This document shows, piece by piece, positions 9,454-18,076 of a stretch of DNA of 64,000 bases. A program made the position numbers and the translations under genes. Within the stretch, counting starts at the first letter, position 1. Each line of letters begins with the position of its first letter. The notes beneath the pieces were generated by a model. That model made no database searches and was not told the DNA's origin. It worked only from the letters and a program-made list of their open reading frames with translations. Source of the stretch: Rhizobium leguminosarum (GTDB lineage Bacteria; Pseudomonadota; Alphaproteobacteria; Rhizobiales; Rhizobiaceae); assembly GCF_004123835.1 (NCBI RefSeq), contig NZ_MZMU01000024.1, positions 62,001 through 126,000 of the forward strand. The letters are read 5' to 3'.

Positions 9454-9930
9454 ATGGCCACGATCAATTCGACTAACTTCAGCGGCGATACGCTCGAAAT
9501 TATTGCCTTCCGACTGCATGACCAGGAATTTTGCGTCAAGACCACGACCATCCGCGAAATCCGCGGCTGGGCGCCGTCGACGCCGATCCCGCATGCACCG
9601 GCCGATGTCATCGGTGTCATGAACCTGCGCGGCTCGGTGATCCCGATCATCGATCTTGCTTTCAAGCTCGGCATGAAGAGCACGGTCGCCAATGAGCGCA
9701 GCGCCATCGTCGTCGCCGAGGTTCACAGCATGGTCATCGGTATGCTCGTCGACCGCGTCTCGGATATTCTCACCATCTCGTCCAGCCAGGTCCAGCCGGT
9801 GCCTGAAGTGACCGCCTCCTTCGACCGCGCCTATTGCGAAGGCATCATCGCCTCGGAGAATGGCATGATCTGCTTCCTGAACCTCGCCAAGATGTTCAAG
9901 GAAAACGAGACGGATGAACTGGCCGCCTGA
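9454..9930 (+). CDS. cheW: Chemotaxis coupling protein CheW
   Basis: 158 residues from the ATG at 9454; an in-frame TTG 15 bases upstream has no ribosome-binding site. CheW is the SH3-like adaptor that links methyl-accepting receptors to the kinase CheA. The typical layout is visible: IIAFRLHDQEFCVKTTTIREI, then PHAPADVIGVMNLRGSVIPIIDL (the receptor/CheA-binding core), VVAEV....GMLVDRVSDIL and the C-terminal EGIIASENGMICFLNL. It stands alone without cheA or an mcp gene nearby, which is common for additional rhizobial cheW copies. A strong terminator follows. Confidence 0.93.
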   Translation: MATINSTNFSGDTLEIIAFRLHDQEFCVKTTTIREIRGWAPSTPIPHAPADVIGVMNLRGSVIPIIDLAFKLGMKSTVANERSAIVVAEVHSMVIGMLVDRVSDILTISSSQVQPVPEVTASFDRAYCEGIIASENGMICFLNLAKMFKENETDELAA

Positions 9931-9956
9931 TCCGGTCGATACAATTCGGATATTCG

Positions 9957-9984
9957 AAAACCGCCCGGCAACGGGCGGTTTTTT
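9957..9984 (+). terminator. Rho-independent terminator after cheW
   Basis: AAACCGCCCG, loop GCAA, CGGGCGGTTT and a run of six T. On the minus strand the A-rich left flank also gives a T-run, so it can serve the MFS gene converging from the right. Confidence 0.92.
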
Positions 9985-10037
9985 ATTGCGGAACAAGCAG
10001 CAGGCTGCGGGAAAACGACAGCCTCACTGGATTGGTT

Positions 10038-10061
10038 GTGCCGCCGCGAGGCGGCACTTTT
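10038..10061 (+). terminator. Second hairpin, probable terminator
   Basis: Perfect 8-bp stem GTGCCGCC / GGCGGCAC around GCGA, followed by TTTT. It lies two bases beyond the stop codon of the minus-strand MFS gene. The T-run is on the plus side only, so it looks like a back-up for cheW or a 3' stem for the MFS transcript. Confidence 0.65.
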
Positions 10062-10063
10062 GC

Positions 10064-11722
10064 TTATCCGAACAGCGCGAAGGTTGCCCTCAGCGTCACC
10101 CAGACACCCCAGAGCAGCGGAATGCCGACGACGGCCCAGGCAAGCATCGCCTTGGCGTCCAGCCCGCCTGTGCCGATGCCGAAGGAACCCGTCGGGCCGG
10201 CATTGACCGCCGCCGACTTCGCCTGCAGCGCGGCGACCTGGTCATCGGACATGAACCACTTGTCCGAAAGCGGCCTGATCAGCGCATTGGCGATGAGCCC
10301 CAGTGCCAGCATGCCGGCGAGGATATACATGGTGCCGGTATAGAGGGTTGGCCCGGGCGCAACGCCGGCGGCGATCTGCGCTTCGCGGATATAGTTGACG
10401 ACGACGGGCCCGACGATGCCGGCCGTTGCCCAGGCCGTCAGCAGCCGGCCGTGGATGGCGCCGACGAACTGCGTGCCGAAAATATCGGCAAGATAGGCCG
10501 GGATCGTCGCGAAGCCGCCGCCGTACATCGACAGGATGATGCCGAAGGAGAGAACGAACAGCGCCTTGTTGCCCATGCCCGCGAAAGTGGGTGCCAGCGC
10601 ATAAAGCACGATGCCGAGGAGGAAGAAGCAATAATAAGTATTCTTGCGGCCGATCTTGTCAGACAGCGACGCCCAGAAGAACCGCCCGCCGATATTGAAG
10701 AGCGACAGCAGGCCGGCAAAACCGGCAGCGATCGTGGCGATCAATGCCTTCTGGCCGGCGTCGAGCTGGGCGAAGCCGACATCCGGCAGGCCGATCAGCG
10801 AGCCGGCGAAGATTTCCTGCAGCATTGGCGAGGCCATGCCGATAACGCCGATACCGGCCGAAACGTTGAGGCAAAGCACCGCCCAGATCAGCCAGAACTG
10901 TTTGGTCCTGTGGGCATCGCGCAGGTGCACATGTTTGGTGGTGATCATCGTGCTCTTGGCTGCAGGCGGCGTCCAACCCTCGGGACGCCAGCCGGCCGGC
11001 GGAATGCGATAGCCGAAGGCGCCGCCCATCATGAAGACGAAATAGATCACCGCCATGACGATGAAGGTCTGCCAGACGCCGACCGAACTGTCGGTCTTGA
11101 AGGTATTCATCAGCAGGTTGGCCAATGGGGCGCCGATCATCGCACCGCCGCCGAAGCCCATGATCGCCATACCGGTCGCCATGCCGCGCCGGTCGGGAAA
11201 CCACTTGATCAGCGTCGAGACCGGCGAGATGTAACCGAGGCCGAGACCGATGCCGCCGATGACGCCGGCACCCAGCCACATCATCCAGAGCTGATGGGTG
11301 ATGACGCCGATCGCGGCGAGGATGATGCCGCCGCACCAGCAGCAGGCAGAAACGACGCCCGCCTTGCGCGGACCGGCCCGCTCGAGCCAGCCGCCCCAGA
11401 TGGCGGCGGACGAACCAAGCAGAACGAAGAACAACGTATAGATCCAGCCGAGGTCGGCAACGCGCCAGTCGCAGGTCGTGGTGAACAGCGCCGAGGCGAG
11501 TGTCAGATCGGGGCAGGCCGTCGAGGCCGTGATCCCGAGCGACTTGGAAAGCGGCAGCCAGAACACGCTGAAACCATAGGCCATGCCGATGCAGAGATGG
11601 ATGGCGAGCGCTGCCGGCGGCACCAGCCACCGATTGAACCCGGGCCTTGCGACGATCCTTTCCCGATCGAGCAGGCCTAGGCCCGCCAACGCCCCGTCTG
11701 TACGTGTTTCCGCTGCAGTCAT
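10064..11722 (-). CDS. MFS transporter, oxalate/formate antiporter-like (OFA) family
   Basis: 552 residues, about 12 membrane segments with a longer than usual C-terminal region. Recognisable pieces are WLPLSKSLGI, WFPDRRGMATGMAIMGFGGGAMIGAPL (the OFA-type loop 4-5 motif) and FWASLSDKIGRKNTYY. The start at 11722 is chosen because GGAGGAG lies five bases upstream; the frame extends 57 bases further but without a site. It follows the formate dehydrogenase operon in the same direction, after a possible terminator, so a role in taking up formate or another small carboxylate is a reasonable inference. No oxalate-degrading genes are nearby, so oxalate as substrate is not supported. Confidence 0.8.
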   Translation of the reverse strand: MTAAETRTDGALAGLGLLDRERIVARPGFNRWLVPPAALAIHLCIGMAYGFSVFWLPLSKSLGITASTACPDLTLASALFTTTCDWRVADLGWIYTLFFVLLGSSAAIWGGWLERAGPRKAGVVSACCWCGGIILAAIGVITHQLWMMWLGAGVIGGIGLGLGYISPVSTLIKWFPDRRGMATGMAIMGFGGGAMIGAPLANLLMNTFKTDSSVGVWQTFIVMAVIYFVFMMGGAFGYRIPPAGWRPEGWTPPAAKSTMITTKHVHLRDAHRTKQFWLIWAVLCLNVSAGIGVIGMASPMLQEIFAGSLIGLPDVGFAQLDAGQKALIATIAAGFAGLLSLFNIGGRFFWASLSDKIGRKNTYYCFFLLGIVLYALAPTFAGMGNKALFVLSFGIILSMYGGGFATIPAYLADIFGTQFVGAIHGRLLTAWATAGIVGPVVVNYIREAQIAAGVAPGPTLYTGTMYILAGMLALGLIANALIRPLSDKWFMSDDQVAALQAKSAAVNAGPTGSFGIGTGGLDAKAMLAWAVVGIPLLWGVWVTLRATFALFG

Positions 11723-11860
11723 GAAAACTCCTCCTTGATTCAAATCTGGTTTGATTTCAGCTTTTACTGCCACCGGCACATGCGTAGGCAGGTTGCTCCT
11801 GCTTCCTCTCCTGCATGGACCGATCCTGGTTTCTGGGACTTAAGTATTGAAATAAAGACC

Positions 11861-11884
11861 TAAAGCGCGAGGAACGCGCTTTAG
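11861..11884 (-). terminator. Possible terminator at the end of the fds operon
   Basis: Minus-strand stem AAAGCGCG / CGCGCTTT (11862-11869 with 11875-11882), five-base loop, followed by AGGTCTTTATT. It overlaps the fdsD stop codon. The T-run is imperfect, so some read-through into the MFS gene is likely. Confidence 0.55.
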
Positions 11885-12117
11885 TGTGTTACCGGCTCCG
11901 GCTTTCGGATAAGAGGAACGGCCTGAAGCACGAGCGCGTCCAGGCCGTTCTCCTCATTCTCCAGAATTTCGAACAATTGCCGCCGCATGCGCGGGTCCCA
12001 GAATTTGTTGATATGGGTGGCGACCCCCTGGGCGGCCTCGCTTTCCGGCTGGCTCTTGAAGAAGGTGGCGATCTGGTTTGCCATATAGACGAGCTTGGTC
12101 TTGGTATCATGCGACAT
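11881..12117 (-). CDS. fdsD: Formate dehydrogenase delta subunit FdsD
   Basis: 78 residues from the ATG at 12117 (MSHDTKTKLVYMANQIATFF). The family is recognised by KLVYMANQIATFF, the THINKFWDPRMRRQLFE segment and a short C-terminal helix. FdsD is a small accessory protein of the NAD-dependent formate dehydrogenase, needed for mature activity but not carrying cofactors. Its start overlaps the end of fdhD by 11 bases, so the two are translationally linked. An in-frame upstream extension to 12177 lies wholly inside fdhD and is not used. Confidence 0.88.
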   Translation of the reverse strand: MSHDTKTKLVYMANQIATFFKSQPESEAAQGVATHINKFWDPRMRRQLFEILENEENGLDALVLQAVPLIRKPEPVTH

Positions 12118-12931
12118 CGGCAATGCTTCCGGGCGAGATGCGGTGCGGGTGGGTGAAAATCTCGAAATCCTCGCCACGCACCAGCGCGACGAGCGTCATG
12201 CCGGCTTCTTCGGCCGTGCGGATAGCGAGAGCCGTTGGCGCCGAAATGGCGATGAGCACCGGGCTGCCGAGGATCGCTGCCTTCTGCACCATTTCGACGG
12301 AGAGCCGGCTGGTGACGACAACGGCACCGTCCCCGCCTCTTTCACTAGCGCCGATAACGGCGCCGCAGAGCTTGTCCAGCGCATTGTGCCGGCCGACATC
12401 TTCGCGCACGGCAATCAACCCCCTGCCGGGAAGATAGAACCCGGCGCCATGCACCGCCCGCGTCTCACGGTGCAGCGGCTGCGCCTCGTTCAGAAGCGAA
12501 ACGGCGCGAACGATATCCGCATGCGACAGCGCCAGCGGCGATGTCGAGACATCCGGCACCGGCCGTACCGCCTGTTCGATCGATTCGATGCCGCAGAGCC
12601 CGCAGCCGACCGGTCCCGCCATGCTGCGGCGTCGTGCCCGCAGCCGATCGGCGACGTCGTCGACCAGGCTCACCTGCACATCGATCCCTTGCTCGCCCTC
12701 GACGACCTCGATGCCCGATATCTCCGCCGGCCCGGTGATGATCCCTTCGGTCAGGCTGAAGCCGACGGCAAAATCCTCGAGATCATCAGGCGTCGCCATC
12801 ATCACCGCATGCGAGCTGCCGCCATAGGAAAAGGCGATCGGCACCTCTTCCGGCACGATGCGCGAACCGGTGTGCATAATGCCGTTGCGGCGGGCGGTTT
12901 CGGGGGCATGGGCGGTGGCGGTGAAGGTCAT
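12107..12931 (-). CDS. fdhD: FdhD/FdsC sulfurtransferase for formate dehydrogenase maturation
   Basis: 274 residues. FdhD moves sulfur from a cysteine desulfurase to the bis-molybdopterin guanine dinucleotide cofactor before insertion into formate dehydrogenase. The CxxC pair is C110/C113 in VGCGLCGIESIEQ; also seen are EEVPIAFSYGG, AVREDVGRHNALDK and VTSRLSVEMVQKAA, all standard family blocks. It is the fourth gene of the fds operon, 37 bases after the alpha subunit and overlapping fdsD. In Rhodobacter and Cupriavidus the same protein is called FdsC. Confidence 0.95.
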   Translation of the reverse strand: MTFTATAHAPETARRNGIMHTGSRIVPEEVPIAFSYGGSSHAVMMATPDDLEDFAVGFSLTEGIITGPAEISGIEVVEGEQGIDVQVSLVDDVADRLRARRRSMAGPVGCGLCGIESIEQAVRPVPDVSTSPLALSHADIVRAVSLLNEAQPLHRETRAVHGAGFYLPGRGLIAVREDVGRHNALDKLCGAVIGASERGGDGAVVVTSRLSVEMVQKAAILGSPVLIAISAPTALAIRTAEEAGMTLVALVRGEDFEIFTHPHRISPGSIADVA

Positions 12932-12968
12932 GATGCGCGTTCCTGTTTACAGAGCCGCCCTCGCATCG

Positions 12969-15848
12969 TCACTCCGCAGCCTCGAGCTTGCCGGCGATGC
13001 GGCGCGATTGCCGCGCCTGCTCGTCATATTCGAGTTGCCATTCGCTCGGCCCGTTGGAGGGCGAGACCTGCACCGCCGTCACCTTATATTCCGGGCAGTT
13101 CGTCGCCCAGTCGGAGAAATCGGTGGTGATGACGTTCGCCTGCGTCGTTGGATGATGGAAGGTCGTATAGACGACACCCGGCGCGACGCGATCGGTGATC
13201 AGCGCCCTCAGCGTCGTGTCGCCGGAGCGGCTGCCGAGCTTCACCCAGTCGCCGTCGCGAACGCCACGCTGCTCGGCATCGTGCGGATGGATTTCCAGCC
13301 GGTCCTCCGCATGCCAGGCGACATTCTCCGTCCGCCGCGTCTGTGCCCCGACATTGTACTGGCTGAGGATGCGGCCGGTGGTGAGAAGCAGCGGGAAGCG
13401 CGGACCGGTACGCTCGTCGGTCGCCACATATTCGGTGCGGATGAACTTGCCCTTGCCGCGCACGAAGCCGTTGACATGCATGATCGGCGAGCCGAGCGGG
13501 TTCTTCTCGTTGCAGGGCCACTGCACCGAGCCCATTTTTTCGAGATAGTCGTAGGAGACCATCGCGAAGCTCGGGGTCGTCGCGGCGATCTCGTCCATGA
13601 TCTCCGACGGATGGCTGTAATTCCAGTCGAGCCCCATCGCCTGGGCAAGCTTCTGCGTCACTTCCCAGTCGCCATAGCCGTTGCGCGGCGACATCACTTT
13701 ACGCACGCGATTGATGCGTCGCTCCGCATTGGTGAAGGTGCCGTCCTTCTCGAGGAAGGTCGAGCCCGGCAGGAAGACATGGGCGTAATTGGCGGTCTCG
13801 TTGAGGAACAGGTCCTGCACGACGACGCATTCCATCGCCGCAAGCCCGGCCGCGACATGTTTGGTATCGGGATCGGACTGGAGGATGTCTTCGCCCTGGA
13901 TGTAGATGCCTTTGAAGGTGCCGTCGACTGCCGCATCCAGCATGTTCGGAATACGCAGGCCCGGCTCGTTGTTGAGCTTCACGCCCCAGAGCTTTTCGAA
14001 GATATCGCGCGTCGCATCGTCGGAAATGTGTCGGTAGCCCGGCAATTCATGCGGAAAGGAACCCATGTCGCAGGAGCCCTGCACATTGTTCTGGCCGCGC
14101 AGCGGGTTCACGCCGACGCCGGGACGGCCGATATTGCCGGTCGCCATCGCCAGGTTGGCGATCGCGATCACCGTGGTCGAGCCCTGGCTGTGTTCGGTAA
14201 CGCCGAGGCCATAGTAGATCGCGCCATTGCCGCCCTTGGCATAGAGCCGCGCCGCGCCGCGCAGATCCGCCGCCGGCACGCCGGTGAAGATCTCGGTCTC
14301 TTCGGGACTGTGCTGCGGTTCGGCGACGAAGGCCGCCCAATCCTCAAACTCCGACCAGTCGCAGCGCTCGCGGATGAACGCCTCGTCAAAAAGCCCTTCG
14401 GCGACGATCACATGCGCCAGCGCCGTCATGACCGCGACATTGGTGCCGGGCTTCAGCGGCAGGTGATAGGAGGCCTCGATATGCGGCGAGCGGACGATAT
14501 CGGTGCGGCGCGGATCGATGACGATGAGCTTGGCCCCTTGGCGCAGCCGCTTCTTCAGCCGCGAGCCGAACACCGGATGTCCGTCGGTCGGATTGGCGCC
14601 GATGACGATGACGACGTCGGAATGCTCGACGCTGTCGAAATCCTGCGTGCCCGCCGACGTGCCGAAGGTCTGGCCGAGGCCGTAACCCGTCGGTGAATGG
14701 CAGACACGGGCGCAGGTATCGACATTGTTGTTGCCGAAACCGGCGCGGATCAGCTTCTGCACCAGATACGTTTCCTCATTGGTGCAGCGCGACGAGGTGA
14801 TGCCGCCAATCGCCTCGCGGCCGTATTGATACTGGATGCGGCGGAACTCCAGCGCCACATGCGCGAAGGCCTCATCCCAGCTCACTTCCCGCCAGGGATC
14901 GCTGACTTTTTCGCGGATCATCGGATTGAGGATGCGGTCCTTGTGGGTGGAGTAGCCATAGGCGAAGCGGCCCTTGACGCAGGAATGGCCGCGATTGGCC
15001 TGACCGTCCTTCCACGGCACCATGCGCACCAGTTCCTCGCCGCGCATTTCCGCCTTGAAAGAACAGCCGACGCCGCAATAGGCGCAGGTCGTCACGGCCG
15101 AATGCTCCGGCTGGCCGATCTGGATTACCGACTTCTCCGTCAGCGTTGCCGTCGGGCAGGCCTGGACACAGGCGCCGCAGGAGACGCATTCGGATTCGAT
15201 GAAGTTCTCGTGCATGCCGGGCGAAACCCGCGAACCGAAACCGCGCCCCTCGATCGTCAGCGCGAAGGTTCCCTGCACTTCTTCGCAGGCGCGCACGCAG
15301 CGCGAACAGACGATGCATTTGGAGGGATCATAGGTGAAATAGGGATTGGACTCGTCCTTCGGCATCCATTTCAGATTGATGTCGCCATTGCTGCGCGCCT
15401 TGACGTGGTTGTCACCCTCATAGCCGTAGCGCACATCGCGCAGGCCGACGGCGCCCGCCATGTCCTGCAATTCGCAATCGCCGTTGGCCGCGCAGGTGAG
15501 ACAGTCGAGCGGATGGTCGGAGATATAGAGTTCCATCACGCCGCGGCGGATATCCTTCAATCGCCCCGTCTGCGTGTGCACCACCATGTTTGCCGCCACC
15601 GGCGTCGTGCAGGAGGAGGGCGTGCCGTTGCGGCCATCGATCTCGACGAGGCAGAGCCGGCAGGAGCCGAAAGCATCGACCATATCGGTGGCACAGAGCT
15701 TCGGCACCTTGATGCCGGCCTCCATCGAGGCGCGCATGATCGAGGTGCCCTCCGGCACGCTGATCTGCTGTCCGTCGATGGTGAGCGTCACCATGGCCTC
15801 GGATTTCGAAGCGGGGGTGCCGTAGTCGATTTCATGGATGAGAGACAT
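12969..15848 (-). CDS. fdsA: NAD-dependent formate dehydrogenase, alpha (molybdenum) subunit
   Basis: 959 residues. It oxidises formate to CO2 at a molybdenum centre and passes electrons through iron-sulfur clusters to the FMN subunit. Ligands are visible in order: [2Fe-2S] C52, C63, C66, C80; His-ligated [4Fe-4S] H112, C116, C119, C125; two ferredoxin clusters C178/181/184/188 and C221/224/227/231; the Mo-domain [4Fe-4S] C255, C258, C262, C290. The molybdenum ligand is C383 with H384 in RVCHSPT, so this is a cysteine- and not a selenocysteine-enzyme. The C-terminal dinucleotide-binding domain (LTTGRILSQYNVG) is complete. An AAGGAGA site precedes the ATG. The N-terminal extension with four extra clusters is typical of soluble FdsABG enzymes. 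Confidence 0.97.
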   Translation of the reverse strand: MSLIHEIDYGTPASKSEAMVTLTIDGQQISVPEGTSIMRASMEAGIKVPKLCATDMVDAFGSCRLCLVEIDGRNGTPSSCTTPVAANMVVHTQTGRLKDIRRGVMELYISDHPLDCLTCAANGDCELQDMAGAVGLRDVRYGYEGDNHVKARSNGDINLKWMPKDESNPYFTYDPSKCIVCSRCVRACEEVQGTFALTIEGRGFGSRVSPGMHENFIESECVSCGACVQACPTATLTEKSVIQIGQPEHSAVTTCAYCGVGCSFKAEMRGEELVRMVPWKDGQANRGHSCVKGRFAYGYSTHKDRILNPMIREKVSDPWREVSWDEAFAHVALEFRRIQYQYGREAIGGITSSRCTNEETYLVQKLIRAGFGNNNVDTCARVCHSPTGYGLGQTFGTSAGTQDFDSVEHSDVVIVIGANPTDGHPVFGSRLKKRLRQGAKLIVIDPRRTDIVRSPHIEASYHLPLKPGTNVAVMTALAHVIVAEGLFDEAFIRERCDWSEFEDWAAFVAEPQHSPEETEIFTGVPAADLRGAARLYAKGGNGAIYYGLGVTEHSQGSTTVIAIANLAMATGNIGRPGVGVNPLRGQNNVQGSCDMGSFPHELPGYRHISDDATRDIFEKLWGVKLNNEPGLRIPNMLDAAVDGTFKGIYIQGEDILQSDPDTKHVAAGLAAMECVVVQDLFLNETANYAHVFLPGSTFLEKDGTFTNAERRINRVRKVMSPRNGYGDWEVTQKLAQAMGLDWNYSHPSEIMDEIAATTPSFAMVSYDYLEKMGSVQWPCNEKNPLGSPIMHVNGFVRGKGKFIRTEYVATDERTGPRFPLLLTTGRILSQYNVGAQTRRTENVAWHAEDRLEIHPHDAEQRGVRDGDWVKLGSRSGDTTLRALITDRVAPGVVYTTFHHPTTQANVITTDFSDWATNCPEYKVTAVQVSPSNGPSEWQLEYDEQARQSRRIAGKLEAAE

Positions 15849-15905
15849 GATTGGTCTCCTTGCTTGAGATGGTGAGGTCAGCGCAGGCGTTCCATGAAAA
15901 ACGCG

Positions 15906-17462
15906 TCATTCCGCCGCCTCCACAAGAGGTGCCGGCGAAAAATCCTCCGGGAAATGCGTCATGGCGCTCATGACAGGATAGGGCGTGAACCCACCCAGCG
16001 CACAGAGCGAGCCGAATTTCATCGTGTTGCAGAGATCGGCAAGCAGCACCCGGTTCTTCTCCGGCTCGATCCCGTGAGCGATCTTGTCGGCCGTCTCCAC
16101 GCCGCGCGTCGAGCCGATGCGGCAGGGCGTGCACTTGCCGCAGCTTTCGACGGCACAGAATTCCATCGCGAAACGCGCCTGCTTCAGCATATCGGCCGTG
16201 TCGTCGAAGACGACGATGCCGGCATGGCCGATCAGCCCGTCCTTGGCAGCGAAGGATTCGTAGTCGAAGGGTGTGTCGAACAGCGCCCGCGGGAAATAGG
16301 CGCCGAGCGGTCCGCCGACCTGAACGGCCTTGACCGGCCGTCCCGTCACTGTACCGCCACCGATCCTGTCGACGATATCTCCGAGCGAAAGACCGAAGGC
16401 CGTTTCATAGAGGCCGCCATATCTGACATTGCCGGCAATCTGCAGCGGGATGGTGCCACGTGAGCGGCCCATGCCGAAATCGCGATAGAAGGCCGCACCC
16501 TTTTCCATGATGACGGGCACTGAAGCCAGCGAGATCACATTGTTGATGACGGTCGGACAGTTAAACAGCCCCTTATGCGCCGGCAGCGGCGGCTTGGCAC
16601 GCACGACGCCGCGCTTGCCCTCGAGACTGTTCAGCAGCGCCGTCTCCTCGCCGCAGACATAAGCGCCGGCGCCGATGCGCACCTCGATATCGAAGGCGCG
16701 GCCGGATCCGAGCACCGATAGTCCGAGAATGCCGGCCTGGCGCGCGAGGCCGACGGCCTCGGTCATCACCGCGATCGCATGCGGATATTCCGAACGCGTA
16801 TAGACGAAACCCTTGGTCGCCCCGGTGGCGAGCCCTGATATCGCCATGCCTTCGATCAACACGAAGGGATCGCCCTCCATGATCATCCGGTCGGCGAAGG
16901 TGCCGCTGTCGCCCTCATCGGCATTGCAGACGATATATTTGCGTTCGCCGACGGCATCGAGAACGGTCTTCCACTTGATGCCTGTGGGAAAGCCGGCGCC
17001 GCCGCGTCCGCGCAGGCCGGAATCGGTGACTTCCTTGACGATATCGGCTGATGTCATCGAAACGGCGCGGCGAAGGCCGGCAAGACCGCCATGCGCCTCG
17101 TAATCGCCAAGCGAAAGTGGATCGGTGACGCCGCAGCGGGCGAAGGTCAGGCGGGTCTGTTCCTTGAGGAACGGGAGGTCTTCAACCTCCCCGAGACAGA
17201 GCCGATGCTCGCCTCCATCAATCATCCCGGCATCGAACAGATCAGGCACATCCTCTGACTTCACCGGTCCATAGCCGATGCGCTTGCCGGCAACCTCGAC
17301 CTCGACCAGCGGCTCCAGCCAGAACATTCCGCGCGAGCCGTTGCGCACGATCTCGGCATCGAAGCCGCGGGCGGCGATCTCCTGGGCAATCGCCTTTGCC
17401 ACCTTTTCGGCCCCGAGCGCCAGCGCTGCGGCATCGCGCGGAACATATATCCTGACCGTCAT
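15906..17462 (-). CDS. fdsB: NAD-dependent formate dehydrogenase, beta (FMN/NADH) subunit
   Basis: 518 residues, homologous to NuoF of complex I with an N-terminal thioredoxin-like [2Fe-2S]-type domain of about 110 residues. FMN site GLRGRGGAGFPTGIKW, NADH site GAGAYVCGEETAL, and the C-terminal cluster ESCGKCTPCRIG with a fourth cysteine in DLCNTMK. The protein takes electrons from the alpha subunit and reduces NAD+. Its start overlaps the gamma subunit stop by four bases (ATGA), and 57 bases separate it from fdsA. Confidence 0.96.
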   Translation of the reverse strand: MTVRIYVPRDAAALALGAEKVAKAIAQEIAARGFDAEIVRNGSRGMFWLEPLVEVEVAGKRIGYGPVKSEDVPDLFDAGMIDGGEHRLCLGEVEDLPFLKEQTRLTFARCGVTDPLSLGDYEAHGGLAGLRRAVSMTSADIVKEVTDSGLRGRGGAGFPTGIKWKTVLDAVGERKYIVCNADEGDSGTFADRMIMEGDPFVLIEGMAISGLATGATKGFVYTRSEYPHAIAVMTEAVGLARQAGILGLSVLGSGRAFDIEVRIGAGAYVCGEETALLNSLEGKRGVVRAKPPLPAHKGLFNCPTVINNVISLASVPVIMEKGAAFYRDFGMGRSRGTIPLQIAGNVRYGGLYETAFGLSLGDIVDRIGGGTVTGRPVKAVQVGGPLGAYFPRALFDTPFDYESFAAKDGLIGHAGIVVFDDTADMLKQARFAMEFCAVESCGKCTPCRIGSTRGVETADKIAHGIEPEKNRVLLADLCNTMKFGSLCALGGFTPYPVMSAMTHFPEDFSPAPLVEAAE

Positions 17463-17938
17463 CGGCGTGCCTCCGCGACGAGTTCCGCCGCCATCCGATC
17501 GTCGACCCGGCCATAGACCTCGCCGTCGAGCATCGCCGCCGGCGCGCAGGCGCAGAGCCCGAGACAGTAGACTGGCTCCAGCGTCACGCTGCCATCGAGC
17601 GTCGTCTGATGAAAATCGATGCCGAGCAGCGCCTTGACGCGTTCGGCCAGCGCATCGCCGCCCATCGACTGACAGGCTTCGGCGCGACAGAGCTTCAGCA
17701 CGTGCCTGCCGGCGGGATGGTCGCGATAGTCGTGATAGAAGGTCACCACGCCATGCACCTCCGCGCGCGAGAGGTTCAATTCCTCCGCGATAACGGGCAT
17801 GGCTTCCTGCGGCACATAGCCGAATTCTTGTTGAACCTCGTTCAAAATGGGAAGCAGCGGTCCTTCGAGAAAGCGAAGATCGGCGACGATGGCTCGGGTG
17901 CGCGCTGCAATATCGCCTTCGGCGATATGAATGGTCAT
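17459..17938 (-). CDS. fdsG: NAD-dependent formate dehydrogenase, gamma subunit
   Basis: 159 residues, NuoE-like. The [2Fe-2S] ligands are the cysteine pair in LCRAEACQSMGG and the pair in CLGLCACAPAAM; QQEFGYVPQEAMPVIAEELNLSRAEVHGVVTFYHDY is the helical NuoE segment. It is the first gene of the operon fdsG-fdsB-fdsA-fdhD-fdsD, with the LysR-type regulator immediately upstream on the same strand and a 134-base spacer holding a LysR-type operator. Confidence 0.95.
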   Translation of the reverse strand: MTIHIAEGDIAARTRAIVADLRFLEGPLLPILNEVQQEFGYVPQEAMPVIAEELNLSRAEVHGVVTFYHDYRDHPAGRHVLKLCRAEACQSMGGDALAERVKALLGIDFHQTTLDGSVTLEPVYCLGLCACAPAAMLDGEVYGRVDDRMAAELVAEARR

Positions 17939-18043
17939 AAGGCAGCCCTCCCAGCGGCTTGCTCGTTGCGAAATAGCGGGCCTCCCCAGCCGAGTGCTAT
18001 TCCGTAACCACCATTTCAGGGAAGCAGCCGGCGATCAATAAAG

Positions 18044-18076
18044 CTATCTCGTTGCTTGATAGGTTTTCTCTATCAA
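18044..18076 (-). promoter_or_regulatory. Predicted LysR-type operator upstream of fdsG
   Basis: A perfect inverted repeat TTGATAG-N7-CTATCAA at 18056-18076 contains the ATAG-N7-CTAT core that fits the T-N11-A rule for LysR-type regulators. A further CTATC half-site lies at 18044-18048, giving three phased half-sites. The repeat overlaps the last codons of the regulator gene and lies 118-138 bases before the fdsG start, a normal distance for an activator site. Confidence 0.65.

Noticed and set aside
9206..9454. 82-codon frame before cheW starting at TTG
   Set aside because: Begins within a repeat element, lacks a Shine-Dalgarno, and ends on the cheW start; composition not protein-like.
9914..11680. 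588-codon plus-strand frame opposite the MFS carrier
   Set aside because: Arg/Asp/Gly-rich without hydrophobic core; a shadow of the real membrane protein on the minus strand. It would also start inside cheW and run through its terminator.
12858..15875. Long plus-strand frames opposite fdsA
   Set aside because: Both are low-complexity reverse-frame readings of a fully conserved formate dehydrogenase subunit.
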